Shown: positions 20,644 to 31,400 of the stretch, one piece after another | How positions within the stretch are numbered: position 1 is the stretch's first letter | How the letters are laid out: every line of letters starts with the position of its first letter | Assembly (NCBI GenBank): GCA_963691705.1 | Contig: OY829545.1 | Location: forward strand, 27,949,475 to 28,013,474 | Source: Viola odorata | Taxonomy: Eukaryota > Streptophyta > Magnoliopsida > Malpighiales > Violaceae | Direction of reading: 5' to 3' | DNA: 64,000 nucleotides | Position numbers and translations under genes: made by a program | The notes under the pieces: generated by a model | The model's input: only the letters and a program-made list of their open reading frames with translations | Databases searched by the model: none | What the model was told of the DNA's origin: nothing

Positions 20644-23600
20644 AGGTGAGTAACATTCTCCGGTTCACTGTTGCACATTGGGCAGACATTCAAGTAATCA
20701 GGAATCATGTTTCGCTTCATTAGGAAAGTCCTAGTGACAATTCTTTCTCGCAGTGCTAACCAAAGGAAAAATTCCACTCGGTATGGAGCTAGACCAGTCC
20801 AACAAGACCGAAGCAGAGGAGCTGGCTCAAACCTAGATTCCTCCCATTTCTTATACCCTGAATTCACCGTGTATGTCCCCGATTGATCTAATTCCCAACG
20901 AAGAACCTGATGTTGATATCTCCTACAGGGAAGAGGTAACTGAGCTCTCAAACATACCCACTCGTCTCTCTCCCACTCAAACAAACCGCGCCTCCACACA
21001 GTTTCCCATTCCCAAACAGAATCGATCCAAGTACCAAATTCATTGACCGTCCCATACTGATTTGTCGAAATATGGTATAGCCGAGGATGCTCCAAGGCCA
21101 ATGGCTTCTTACCTGCCCAAGTATCCCACCAAAAGACTGTGTTTCTCCCGTCCCCAATTTTTATCGAAGTGTTGTTGGTCCACAGGTCGAAAAAGGCACT
21201 TCCTCGACCACAAACTCCCAAAAGATCACGCCATATTGGGGACATCCTCCCCTCCCTCTCCTTCCACAAGTCTCCAATGGAAAGGAGGTTGTATTGCCTA
21301 CGAACGATATCCGCCCACAACTTCCTGCTACCCCTCAGCATCTCCCACACCCATTTGAAAAGCAGCGAAATATTCCGGTCTTGTATCCTCCCAATTCCCA
21401 ATCCCCCTAGCGCTGTCGACCGAGTCACTTCATTCCAGTTCACCTTAGCCAACCCCTTGTTAATATCGCAGCCACTCCAAAGAAAGCGCCGCATAACTCC
21501 TTCGCACTGAATAGCGACGGACTTAGGCATCCTGTAAATAGACATGTTATAAATAGGTAGACTCGCTAGCGCTGACTTGATCAACGTCACACGGCCCCCC
21601 ATCGAGAGTAGATGCCCCTTCCATGTTGAAAGTTTTTTCCTCATTTTCTGGATAAGGAACTCCCACCCTGATTTTCGTCTCGGATTAAAGCCCACCAGAG
21701 ATCCCAAGTACTTACAAGGGAGTACCTCATACTTACAACCAGCTCGAGTAGCTAAGATACCTCCGATTTGCTCACTCAGATTCACTCCTACCAAGGTGCT
21801 TTTGTGGAAGTTAACTCGAAGTCCTGAATAAGCGTCGTACCATCTCAAAATACCCTTCACTCCCCGGATATCCTCCTCATTGTTATTCACAAAAACCAAA
21901 GTATCGTCCGCAAACTGAAGATGGCTCAGATTCCACCCTGCTGATGGGTTACCTATACCTCTCTGGATCCCAACCTCTTCTGCTCTAACAAATAGACGAT
22001 GCAAACCCTCCGCTGCAATATTGAATAAGAACGGCGACATAGAGCATCCCTGCCGAAGGCCTCTACCCACACAGAATTGGCCAGAAGGTGACCCATTAAT
22101 TAGTATGGAAACCTTATTCGTGCTAATGCATTGTTTAATCCAATTCCTCCACCTCCCTTTGAATCCCATATGCCTCATCACGTCATCTAAGTATTCCCAT
22201 TCGACGGAGTCATATGCCTTCTCAAAATCCAGCTTAAAAAGCAGCCCTTGTTGTTTCGTCTCCTTCAAGTAATGGACCACCTCATTTGCTGTCATGACAC
22301 AGTCTAGAGTTTGTCTTCCTTTAATGAATCCATGCTGCACTTCACTAATGACTTTTGTAATTACCTCGCTCAACCGCCTCGCCATGACCTTGGACACAAT
22401 CTTATAATAACTACTGACTAAGCTTATGGGCCGATATTCACTGAACCTCTTCGCATCATTAATCTTCGGAATGAGAGTCAAGAACGAAGAATTTGCCCCT
22501 GATGGGAATTTCCCTGACCGAAAGAATTCCTGAATCAATCTGCAGTAGTCATCTCCGATAATGTGCCATGCCTTTTGCAAAAATCGCATAGAAAATCCAT
22601 CCGGCCCTGGTGTTTTTTGACCGTCACAATCTTTAACCGCTTCCCAAATTTCTGCACGAGTCACCTCCATCTCCAACCTTGACGCTTCATCCTCAGTCAG
22701 TTTCAGAAATCCCAAATCCTGCATCCGAGGCCTGTTCCAACGGACGGATCTGAAAAAGGTCTCGTAGTACTGAACAGCTGCCCGCTTAATGCCCCCTGGG
22801 TCGGTGAGTCTTTCATTAGGCGTCATTATCTCTCTAATGTTGTTCCTTTTCACTGCAATCTTTGCCATCCTATGAAAATACCCAGTGTTTCGATCCCCCT
22901 TAATATTCCACTTTAATCTATTCTTTTGTTGCCAATATCTATCAACCCGATCCTGTTGAGCCCAAACCTGAAGCCTAATGTCGTTGTGTTCTCTCTGTTC
23001 CTCCTGGGTAAACGGCCGCTCGTCCCCGAGTCGATCAAATGCCTCAAGACGATCCTGTAGTTCTCTTAGATTGGACTCAACATTTCCAAATACGTCCTTA
23101 TTCCAAATCTGAATTTTCTTCTTCAAGTATCGCATCTTATGAATAACCCGATAATTACCTGGGAACTCGATTCCTGCTTCTGACCACCAACCCGTCACCA
23201 TATCTTTGAACCCTATGTCTTCCCACCACACAGCTAAATCTCTGAATGGTTTGGGGCCCCAATCAACCCTATCATGTCTTAGGAATAAAGGCGTGTGGTC
23301 TGATCCACTCTTTTCAAGAGCTGATAGCTCGCAATCACTAATGCAATTCATCCACCCTTCTTGAACAAATACCCTATCTATTTTACTCCTGCTAATGACA
23401 TTAGACCAGGTAAAACGCCTCCCTACTAGCCTAATGTCTTGCAATCCACACCTGTCCACCCAATCCTGAAACTGGACCATACCCCGAGAGTAGCCCCCCC
23501 CATGCAAGCGATCTGAAGGGACTAGAGTTTCGTTGAAATCACCCGCTACTAATACCGGGATCGTAGCGCTCTCTATCTTTCTACCCAAGCTCTCCCATAG

Positions 23601-23963
23601 ATGACCTCGTAACACAACATCGTTGGGAGCATAAACATTCAAAACTGCACACCTCCTATTATTTTCTGTAAGTGTACCCTCGATCCAGATAAATCTGTTA
23701 CCAACCTCTGAATGATCCATCTGGAAAACTTTGGAATCCCACATCGAAACTAGGCCCCCCGATCTCCCAATCGAAGGAGTGTACACCCATCGAGTCTCAT
23801 TATTCCCTCCTAATTCGTGTATAAGAAAATCATCAATTTCTTCTCTCTTGCTTTCTTGTAACAAGCAAAACGACGCCTGCTCTCCTTGAAATATTTTCTT
23901 TATAAACCGTCTCTTCCTAATTGATAAAATCCCCCTACAATTCCACGAAAATAATTGAACCAT
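20628..23963 (-). CDS. LINE ORF2: endonuclease-reverse transcriptase
   Basis: 1111 residues. An APE-type endonuclease lies at about 1-220 (start MVQLFSWNCRGI, core AGDFNETL, SDHTPLF); it nicks target DNA. The reverse transcriptase spans about 430-760, with LKLDFEKAYDSVEW near residue 583, the catalytic FADD near 684 and the GRGLRQGCSMSPFLF block between them. A C-terminal zf-RVT region carries CPMCNSEPENVTHL. Together these carry out target-primed reverse transcription in the nucleus. The ATG overlaps the ORF1 stop as TAATG, suggesting translation by reinitiation after ORF1. The frame ends early through a shift near 20640; the missing tail is readable at 20643-20296. No RNase H domain is seen. 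Confidence 0.92.
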   Translation of the reverse strand: MVQLFSWNCRGILSIRKRRFIKKIFQGEQASFCLLQESKREEIDDFLIHELGGNNETRWVYTPSIGRSGGLVSMWDSKVFQMDHSEVGNRFIWIEGTLTENNRRCAVLNVYAPNDVVLRGHLWESLGRKIESATIPVLVAGDFNETLVPSDRLHGGGYSRGMVQFQDWVDRCGLQDIRLVGRRFTWSNVISRSKIDRVFVQEGWMNCISDCELSALEKSGSDHTPLFLRHDRVDWGPKPFRDLAVWWEDIGFKDMVTGWWSEAGIEFPGNYRVIHKMRYLKKKIQIWNKDVFGNVESNLRELQDRLEAFDRLGDERPFTQEEQREHNDIRLQVWAQQDRVDRYWQQKNRLKWNIKGDRNTGYFHRMAKIAVKRNNIREIMTPNERLTDPGGIKRAAVQYYETFFRSVRWNRPRMQDLGFLKLTEDEASRLEMEVTRAEIWEAVKDCDGQKTPGPDGFSMRFLQKAWHIIGDDYCRLIQEFFRSGKFPSGANSSFLTLIPKINDAKRFSEYRPISLVSSYYKIVSKVMARRLSEVITKVISEVQHGFIKGRQTLDCVMTANEVVHYLKETKQQGLLFKLDFEKAYDSVEWEYLDDVMRHMGFKGRWRNWIKQCISTNKVSILINGSPSGQFCVGRGLRQGCSMSPFLFNIAAEGLHRLFVRAEEVGIQRGIGNPSAGWNLSHLQFADDTLVFVNNNEEDIRGVKGILRWYDAYSGLRVNFHKSTLVGVNLSEQIGGILATRAGCKYEVLPCKYLGSLVGFNPRRKSGWEFLIQKMRKKLSTWKGHLLSMGGRVTLIKSALASLPIYNMSIYRMPKSVAIQCEGVMRRFLWSGCDINKGLAKVNWNEVTRSTALGGLGIGRIQDRNISLLFKWVWEMLRGSRKLWADIVRRQYNLLSIGDLWKEREGRMSPIWRDLLGVCGRGSAFFDLWTNNTSIKIGDGRNTVFWWDTWAGKKPLALEHPRLYHISTNQYGTVNEFGTWIDSVWEWETVWRRGLFEWERDEWVCLRAQLPLPCRRYQHQVLRWELDQSGTYTVNSGYKKWEESRFEPAPLLRSCWTGLAPYRVEFFLWLALRERIVTRTFLMKRNMIPDYLNVCPMCNSEPENVTHLCVVR

Positions 23964-25600
23964 TATGTCACTACTGCACTCGCCTCCGGAACCACCTTGC
24001 TTCGCATATTGTCCCTTTCCACATCAAATCTCTCTCGATCAAAGGCCTTGATTGCTTCTTCACTGGCATGGTCAGTTATCGACAATAGACGTCCTATTTC
24101 CCAAGTGTCTGTCTCCACCACATTGGCATCAGCCAGCTTGTTCATGTTCACAATTTCATTATCCTCCGCCCGAAACACTGACACTTTCGAATTCACAGAT
24201 GAGCTGACCGTGTGTAAACTGCCCGTTTCAGCCGTAATCCTCTTAATCTTATCTCCCTTTCGCCTCGACGTTACTAAGGGATACTCCCCTAACCCCTGAT
24301 GAAGAGAAGATTGCTTCTCTTTTTCCGCCGATCCTGCCTCCTTGACCAAAGAAGGAATATGATGATCATTGCCACCCATCTCCTCTGCTTCCTCATAATC
24401 TCCTACCTCCGACTCATCATCAGAAGCTTCTGCATCTGACTTGACACCTATCCTCCAATCAAGATTTGAAATCTCCCCCTGTGAAGGTTCCTCATGGCAA
24501 CTCACCATATAGCTAAAGTCCCCAACCTTTACCAGAATATCCTTCTTGACATACATCTGATCGGTTGTAACTAACATCCTTGCCACGTCAAACCTTCTAC
24601 GGGCTAGTGTTTTATCATCTACTGCAACAAGATTCCCTAGCTTCGACCCTATCTTCTCGAAGGTCTCAAATCCCCAGCTCTGGACCGGAACACCCGAGCA
24701 TTGAACCCAACACAGCCTACCAGCCTTTGAAAGAACCTCTGTCCAGGGTACCACCTTGGAAAACAGGCGATGGAAGCCCTCATTTGAAAAAAGTGCTTGC
24801 TCTCTGTCTTCCTGTCTGTCGAATTCAATCCAAACTAGACCCCTACCAAGGGTTCTTGTTACACAAGTCCACCCTAAATCAAGCACCAATTCTTGTATTT
24901 CTGGGATGTTCTCAATTTTCCTAAGAATGCCCACTACACTCCGAGACAGCCAATCCTTGTTTTCATCCGGAATCTCCAAGTCTAAGACCTCAGAATCCTC
25001 CACTTCATTCACTTTTTCCTCCTCAGATTGACCTATCCGACCGTCTAGCTGTGAACCCAAATCCAAATCCTCCTTGGCTACCGATCCCTGCTGGTGATCC
25101 CTTCCCGTATTGGAAACTGCTTCCTTATAAGACTGATTGGCTGCAACTTTTTCATCTGTGCGATCTCTCAATGTTCCTTCCTGGCTCCGAACCCAATATT
25201 TCCGCCTCGGATTTGAGTTCGAATTTTCTACGCGATCTTTGTTCAAGATCCCCGACCCCCTTCTCCCAATTCGACCTAGGTTGGCCCTTATGCCCGAAGC
25301 TCCTATGTGTTGACGATCAAGAGCTAGTTCCATATCAATCCTATTCTCTACCCAATCAAATCGAACGAAACCAAATCGTTTCCCCGATTTATTCCTTCTG
25401 TTAGGAATAAACACATCCACAAGTCTGCCGAAACGAGGCAGATACCATCTCTGAGTGATTAGGTGTCGGAGCGCTCGATGATCAACATGAAAGGGTAGAT
25501 TTTCCACGTAATAAGTGATTACATTTGCCAAATTCCGGTTAAAACCGTACACTTTCTTAGTACCCACCATCGAATAAATCCGTATAAAAGTAAATTTCAC
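23963..25600 (-). CDS. LINE ORF1: RRM-containing RNA-binding protein
   Basis: 545 residues from the first Met; the Met at residue 11 (MVGTKKVYGF) is an equally good start. An RRM-like fold occupies about residues 20-100 (ITYYVENLPFHVDHRALRHL, then GKRFGFVRF as the RNP1 motif). A second region at about 215-370 resembles the DUF4283-type domain common in plant L1 ORF1 proteins. It is followed by an acidic, probably disordered tail. The protein would coat element RNA and form the retrotransposition particle. The stop codon shares bases with the ORF2 start (TAATG). The frame is intact. Confidence 0.85.
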   Translation of the reverse strand: MKFTFIRIYSMVGTKKVYGFNRNLANVITYYVENLPFHVDHRALRHLITQRWYLPRFGRLVDVFIPNRRNKSGKRFGFVRFDWVENRIDMELALDRQHIGASGIRANLGRIGRRGSGILNKDRVENSNSNPRRKYWVRSQEGTLRDRTDEKVAANQSYKEAVSNTGRDHQQGSVAKEDLDLGSQLDGRIGQSEEEKVNEVEDSEVLDLEIPDENKDWLSRSVVGILRKIENIPEIQELVLDLGWTCVTRTLGRGLVWIEFDRQEDREQALFSNEGFHRLFSKVVPWTEVLSKAGRLCWVQCSGVPVQSWGFETFEKIGSKLGNLVAVDDKTLARRRFDVARMLVTTDQMYVKKDILVKVGDFSYMVSCHEEPSQGEISNLDWRIGVKSDAEASDDESEVGDYEEAEEMGGNDHHIPSLVKEAGSAEKEKQSSLHQGLGEYPLVTSRRKGDKIKRITAETGSLHTVSSSVNSKVSVFRAEDNEIVNMNKLADANVVETDTWEIGRLLSITDHASEEAIKAFDRERFDVERDNMRSKVVPEASAVVT

Positions 25601-26324
25601 CTCAAAAACCTACTGACTTCCACCGATTATACCTCAACTACCACCTCGGCCTCAGTAAGCGATAAAACTTGCTGATTCCAACCCAAAGCAGCCTTCAGGC
25701 TCAGCCCTTTCTCCGAATACCATGACAATCTAAGCTTGAAATCATACTAAAATTCACAGTCTACTATAATACCACAAATTTAAGGGCCCACGAAGTCCCT
25801 TCAATCCAGACCAAGCATAGCAGAAGAGAAAAAATTAAAAGGATGTAGGAAACAAGCCTGAATAGGAGAAAAGTGCCCGGATTTCGACGGGTTCGAGTGA
25901 AAAAAAGGTGAGGATCGCCGGCGATAACGAAATTGAAAACGGACCCCAGCAACGTGACCGGACCGACGAGACGAGAAGAACGCCGGAGATTTCAGGGTCA
26001 ACGGAGGCCGGGGTGGTCCACACGCGCCGGTGCATGGGAGAGGCACCACGACGCTCCGGCTGCGCGTGGAGGCACGTCCGTGGTCGGATTGGGCCGCTTC
26101 AAGATGCTGATGCTTCGTCCCTGCCGCCTGCTTCCGTCTGGTATGGAGGTGAGAGTAGTAGTTGGCTGGAAAGCGGCCCTCCGGTGATAAGAAGAGCTTG
26201 GATGAAAGAGAAAAAATGAATAGTAGATGGACTAAATTGCTACAGTAAAAAGTTGAGAGGATCCAGACTAATAAAAGTCTTTAAATCTATATATATTACA
26301 AAAAAAGCTCATTGGGGGCTCTCT
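25601..26324 (-). promoter_or_regulatory. 5' UTR and presumed internal promoter of the LINE
   Basis: About 720 bp between the 5' end of the element (at the TSD) and ORF1. It has a CG-rich part (about 25900-26190). L1 elements carry their pol II promoter inside this region, which by inference holds here. Its frames are not conserved proteins. Confidence 0.55.
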
Positions 26325-26340
26325 GGTAATATAAATTTTT
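26325..26340. repeat. LINE target-site duplication (5' side of element)
   Basis: GGTAATATAAATTTTT, identical to 20074-20089. It marks the 5' end of the LINE. Confidence 0.92.
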
Positions 26341-26451
26341 AATGTAATTTTAGAATTTTTCAACCAAACGCCTCTTAAGTTTTACATGCTTTTAAGTTAA
26401 AATATTTTTCATAGACGATGATCATAAAGCTTGGTTGTACACAACACCAGG

Positions 26452-26487
<36 letters not shown>

Positions 26488-27143
26488 CTTGGTATATAAT
26501 TTTCTTTTCGAACTTGACTGATGATTATATTTCTTTATTTTTGAATTTATTAAAAATTAAAGTAAGTATTACTATTGACTATTGAAAATGATGATTTAGT
26601 GCTTTTCTTTACTCTTATAGATAAATACTTATTTCATATCGCACCGATTTGTATTAATTTGACGTACCTTAAAATTTCTTGATTAGTTGGATTTTAATTA
26701 TTGGATTTCGTCATGGTCGTGTTCATGGGTTGATATCAAATCCCACGAACTCTTCGCTGGTCACCAAAACAAGTTCACGAAGAGAAAATATTCCCCTGTA
26801 TTAAATTAGATTGGTCAGCATCAACGTGATTCTTGACGATTAAATTTTTTGAACCCACTGTCTTTTTTTCTTAATAAAAAAGAATTTTGACTTCCAATTT
26901 TGTTGTAAAAAAATGAAATATAAAATTATGTTTAATGTAATTGGTTAGATGCTACTCGTCAAAAATAAATGTGGTTTTAGGATAGTAAAAATTCGTAAAA
27001 TAATGATCTTTAATTTTATTTTATTCCATATTGTTTTATTTGTACTCATAATTTTCACTCAAATTACCACATCATTAAATTGGGTTGATACATAAAAATT
27101 TTTTTTTGGCCGAAGGAAGTATCAATTGAAACATGATGACTTA
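26341..27143. other. AT-rich intergenic DNA with (TA)n at 26458-26485
   Basis: No coding signal. Contains a short TA microsatellite. Continues from the pre-insertion sequence of the LINE. Confidence 0.45.
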
Positions 27144-28010
27144 TTAGACAAAATTGCACCCAGTATTTCCTCCGTTAGACAATTAAGCCACCGTGACCAT
27201 TAAGTTTGATTAACGGTGTTAAATAATTGACATGTGGCCGTTATCTGCTGACGTGACATGCCACGTCAGCATTTAAAAAAGTATAAAAATTATAAAAATA
27301 GGGAGAAAATCTTAAAAACTTTTTTAAAAAATCAGAAAATATATAAAAAAATCCAGAAAATATAAAAAAGTTCAAAAAATATAAAAAAATCCAGAAAAAT
27401 ATGGAAAAAAAATATGTTTTTTAAAAATTATAAATAAAAAATAGGAAACACAAACCAATAGAATTTTTTTTAAAAAAATTAGACACTCCGTATAGTGTAA
27501 AAATAAATTATTTTCAAATATTTTATTATAATTTTTATTTTAAAATAAAATACCTTAAAAATAGAAAAATATAATTAAAAAAAAAGAAAAAAGAAAAAAC
27601 GCATTCCGTATAGATGCTAGAAATGCTAATTTCACCCCTCCACACTATTTCTTTAGTTTCTCTTTAGGATAGTGAGTTTGTTGAAGGGACTGAAGAAGAA
27701 AGTGATAAGGATTTTGTCAATTTTTTTAAAAATCCTATTGGTTTGAATTTTCTTTATTTTTTTACATTATAATTTTTTCCTCTTTTTATTTTTTCCATCT
27801 TTTCTGGTTTTTTTATATTTTTCTGAATTATTTTATATTTTCTGGATTTTTTTAAAAGTTTTTAAGATTTATCCCTATTTTTACAATTTTAAAATGCCAC
27901 GTCAGCAGATAACGCCCACATGTCAATTATTTAACACCGTTAGTCAAACTTAACGGTCACGGTGGCTTGATTGTCTAACGGAGGAAATGCTGGATGCAAT
28001 TTTATCTAAC
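27144..28010. mobile_element. Non-autonomous TIR element (Mutator-like, tentative), 867 bp
   Basis: Inverted repeats of about 280 bp. The left arm, starting TTAGACAAAATTGCACCCAG, and the right arm, in reverse complement TTAGATAAAATTGCATCCAG, match through 'cctccgttagacaattaagc' and 'gttatctgctgacgtg' into the AT-rich interior. The arms carry TGACGTGRCA boxes. There is no coding capacity. A clean TSD is not visible, so the exact ends are uncertain. Confidence 0.7.
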
Positions 28011-28485
28011 GAAAATTTATTGGGTACCAAATTGGTCACGGCGAAAAGCTGGTGATCCGATTGTCCAACGGCATATCTTCTGGGTGTCAATCTGTCGTTT
28101 GTCCTTTTTTTTTTGTAGTATAATCCTTTTTAGTCACCGGCTAATAAGACATGAACAATCTGCGTGAAACTGTAGCTGTACGATTTTTCTTTAACTACGT
28201 CATGAATTTAATTTCTAATATTTTAATAATAATCAATAATATAAATTTTTATTTAAAATTAAGATATAATTAAGTTAGTGAAAAAAGGAAAAAAAAACAA
28301 AAGAAAAGAAAATAATATTTTCAATAAATACCGCCATAAAATGTGATACGCCATCTGGGGGATTTAAAAAAGAAAAAAACAGAATATGAACACTATAAAA
28401 ATCGGGTGTAAAAAGCAAATGCAAAGCGGAAGAGTTTTATGAGCTTATTTCCGCAGCTCAAGAAGCCTACAGTAGTCTGATCAAA

Positions 28486-31400
28486 ATGGCGAGCAAGTTC
28501 TTGGCTCTGACATGCATGCGTGGCGGCGGCGAGACTTATGGCCGAGACTCGCTGTCTCCACGGCCGCGTTACCCATCCATGCCGAGATATCCGAAAGGTG
28601 TTTCGGAGGACGTGGAGGGAATATCGGAGGCCAAAGCAGTGTTCTCGGTTATGGGAATGACCTGCTCTGCCTGCGCCGGTTCCGTCGAAAAAGCCGTCAA
28701 AAGGCTCCCCGGAATCAAAGAAGCTGTCGTCGATGTCCTGAACAGCAAAGCTCAAGTCCTATTCTACCCAAACTTTGTCAACGTAAGTAAAATTTCGATT
28801 CATATTCATTTTGTTGCTCTTCTTTTATCATCTTTTGGGGATTTTATTTATTTATTTATTTAGTGTTGGTTTGGGCCGAATTAAATTTCTGGGAGAATTG
28901 TGGATTTTGCTTGAAGGAAAGGGAATGGATTTTTAAATTCTAAAAGGGTGAAGTGGAAGGCATCATTGGATTTTGATTTTCTTTAAAACAAAACGAATGA
29001 TCCTTATGCTTTATAATATGGGTCTAACTATTTTGACTTTTTGCATGTAGTGGTGCTCTTTTTGGGGTGATTTGTTGTTTGATGTCAAACATTTGTTTTT
29101 TGCCAAAGTGGTTACTCGAAATCGAGAACTAAACTGACTTTTCCCGCTTTTGAATGAAATACCACTAAATTGTAAGCTTGTTAACTCGTGTTGATTTAAA
29201 CATCGTAACTCATTTTTGTGGGGTGATCATTTGTTGTTCAATTAGAATAAAGTTCTTGTATTTATTCATGTCTTGTTTCCTTAGTAAATTCTAAGAAGAC
29301 AAATATTTCTACTGCAAATCTTGAACTATCGAGTTCTGTATAGAGTTCATGAGAGCCGATGATGGATGTTACTATTTATTGTGTGGTTCATACTCTAACC
29401 ACGCATATATGTCTGGTGGGAATTAATTTTGATAGCTCTTTCATGACAACTTTTAATAATTAATGTTACTATTTAATTAATGCCGATAGATTATAGCAGG
29501 AGCAGGTGGTGGAAACAACCTGATGGTATGTGCCACCAGTTGCTTTTCTCCGTGAGCTACATGTTTCCTGTTGATGTGAGAAATTAAGAAAGATGGTTTC
29601 TTTTTGTGGTTTCAAACCTTAAACGTGACTCTTTCACTTTCCCATTTTAAAGAAAACTTACTTTCGTTCTATTGAAATATAAGCAATAGTTTAATGGTGA
29701 CACTTATAAAAAAGTTGCTTAGCATACAAGAATTGTGGTTATGTAAACCAGTTAGGCTAAACTTCAATGTTATTTCAGACTCAGACCATCTTGACCATAT
29801 GGATACCCAGTCTGATACTTTTGCACTTACAGGGCATAAAATACAGTATCATTCCTCATGTTTGCATATAATTAACACCTGATCACAATTAGTTTCCAAG
29901 AATGTGAAGATTGATGTGAAAATATTGGTTCTTTCTGACATTTTCCGACATTTCCCACCATCAGTACCTTTATTGCTATTGCAGAAAATGATTTCCAGAA
30001 CTGAATTGGAAGCTTAGGCATGTTGTTTCAATCTAATTTACAATAACTAGCTCTCTACATATATGATGTTAGCCAAAATACTCACCAAACTCTGCTCTTT
30101 ATAAGTGGAATACCTTTATATTATATCTAGAGTTCTACTTGGCTTTCTGCTCTGCTATTTTCTCATTAACCTACTACTATGCCAAGGGTGCCTATCAGTG
30201 GGCTACTTGTTGACAACTTATGCTTTCATGACGTATTTGAAGTTGGCCGAAATACATACAATCTCTTCCTGGTTTCAGCAATAGAGTCTGCTTCTCTTTT
30301 ACAACTTTTTGATTCCCAGTCAGCGGTGTCCAATTTGTATTCATAAATCGCGTGAATATGATCGACGTTTGTGCATTTTGACATGTTAATTTTGCATATG
30401 ATAGGAAGAGAGCATACGTGAGACCATTGGAGATGCTGGGTTTGAGGCTGCATTAATTCAAGAAGAAATCAATGATAAATCCACTCAAGTATGCCGGATA
30501 CGCATTAATGGAATGACCTGCACTTCCTGCTCTTCCACTGTTGAACAAGCTTTGCAAGCGATTCAAGGTGTCCAAAAAGCTCAGGTGGCGTTAGCGACTG
30601 AGGAAGCAGAAATTCATTATGATCCTAAGATCCTTAGTCACAATCAGCTCCTAGAAGCAATAGAGGATACAGGATTTCAAGCTGTACTTGTCAGTACTGA
30701 TGAGTACATGGGCAAGATAGGGCTTAAAGTAGATGGTATAAGGACACATAATTCCATAAGAATGATTGAAAATTCTCTCCAAGCACTTCCTTGTGTTCAA
30801 GGTGTAGACATAGACCCTGAGCTCAACAAATTTTCTCTTTCTTACAAATCCGATGACTGGTCCTAGAAATTTCATCAGAGTCATTGAATCTATTGGATCC
30901 GGGAGATTCAAGGCTACGATATTTCCTGAAGGGGGAGGGCGAGAGAGTTACAGAAAAGAGGAAATTAGGCAATATTATCGATCCTTTCTTTGGAGTTTGG
31001 TTTTCACAGTTCCAGTATTTTTAATAGCCATGGTTTTTATGTATATCCCTGGAATGAAGCATGGATTGGATACCAAAGTAGTCAATATGCTGTCTGTAGG
31101 AGCAATTCTGAGATGGGTGTTATCCAGTCCTGTTCAGTTCTTTATAGGCCGGAGGTTCTATGTAGGGTCCTATAAAGCATTAAGGAATGGTTCTGCAAAT
31201 ATGGATGTGTTGATTGCTTTAGGAACAAATACTGCCTATTTCTATTCGGTTTACTCAGTGCTGAGAGCTGCTACTTCTCCAGATTTTGAGAGCATGGATT
31301 TCTTTGAGACCAGCTCAATGCTAATCTCATTCATTCTTCTTGGGAAGTATTTGGAGGTTTTGGCCAAAGGAAAGACATCTGAGGCCATAGCCAAGCTTAT

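Larger units (their letters stand above)
20090..26324 (-). mobile_element. L1-type LINE, near full length
   Basis: A 6.2-kb non-LTR retrotransposon on the minus strand with a 5' UTR (about 26324-25601), ORF1, ORF2, a short 3' UTR and a poly(A) tail, bounded by a perfect 16-bp TSD. One frameshift near the end of ORF2 is the only clear lesion. The perfect TSD and almost intact ORFs indicate a recent insertion. Confidence 0.93.

Noticed and set aside
21062..21831. Several plus-strand frames of 84-123 codons
   Set aside because: Antisense to the LINE ORF2 coding sequence.
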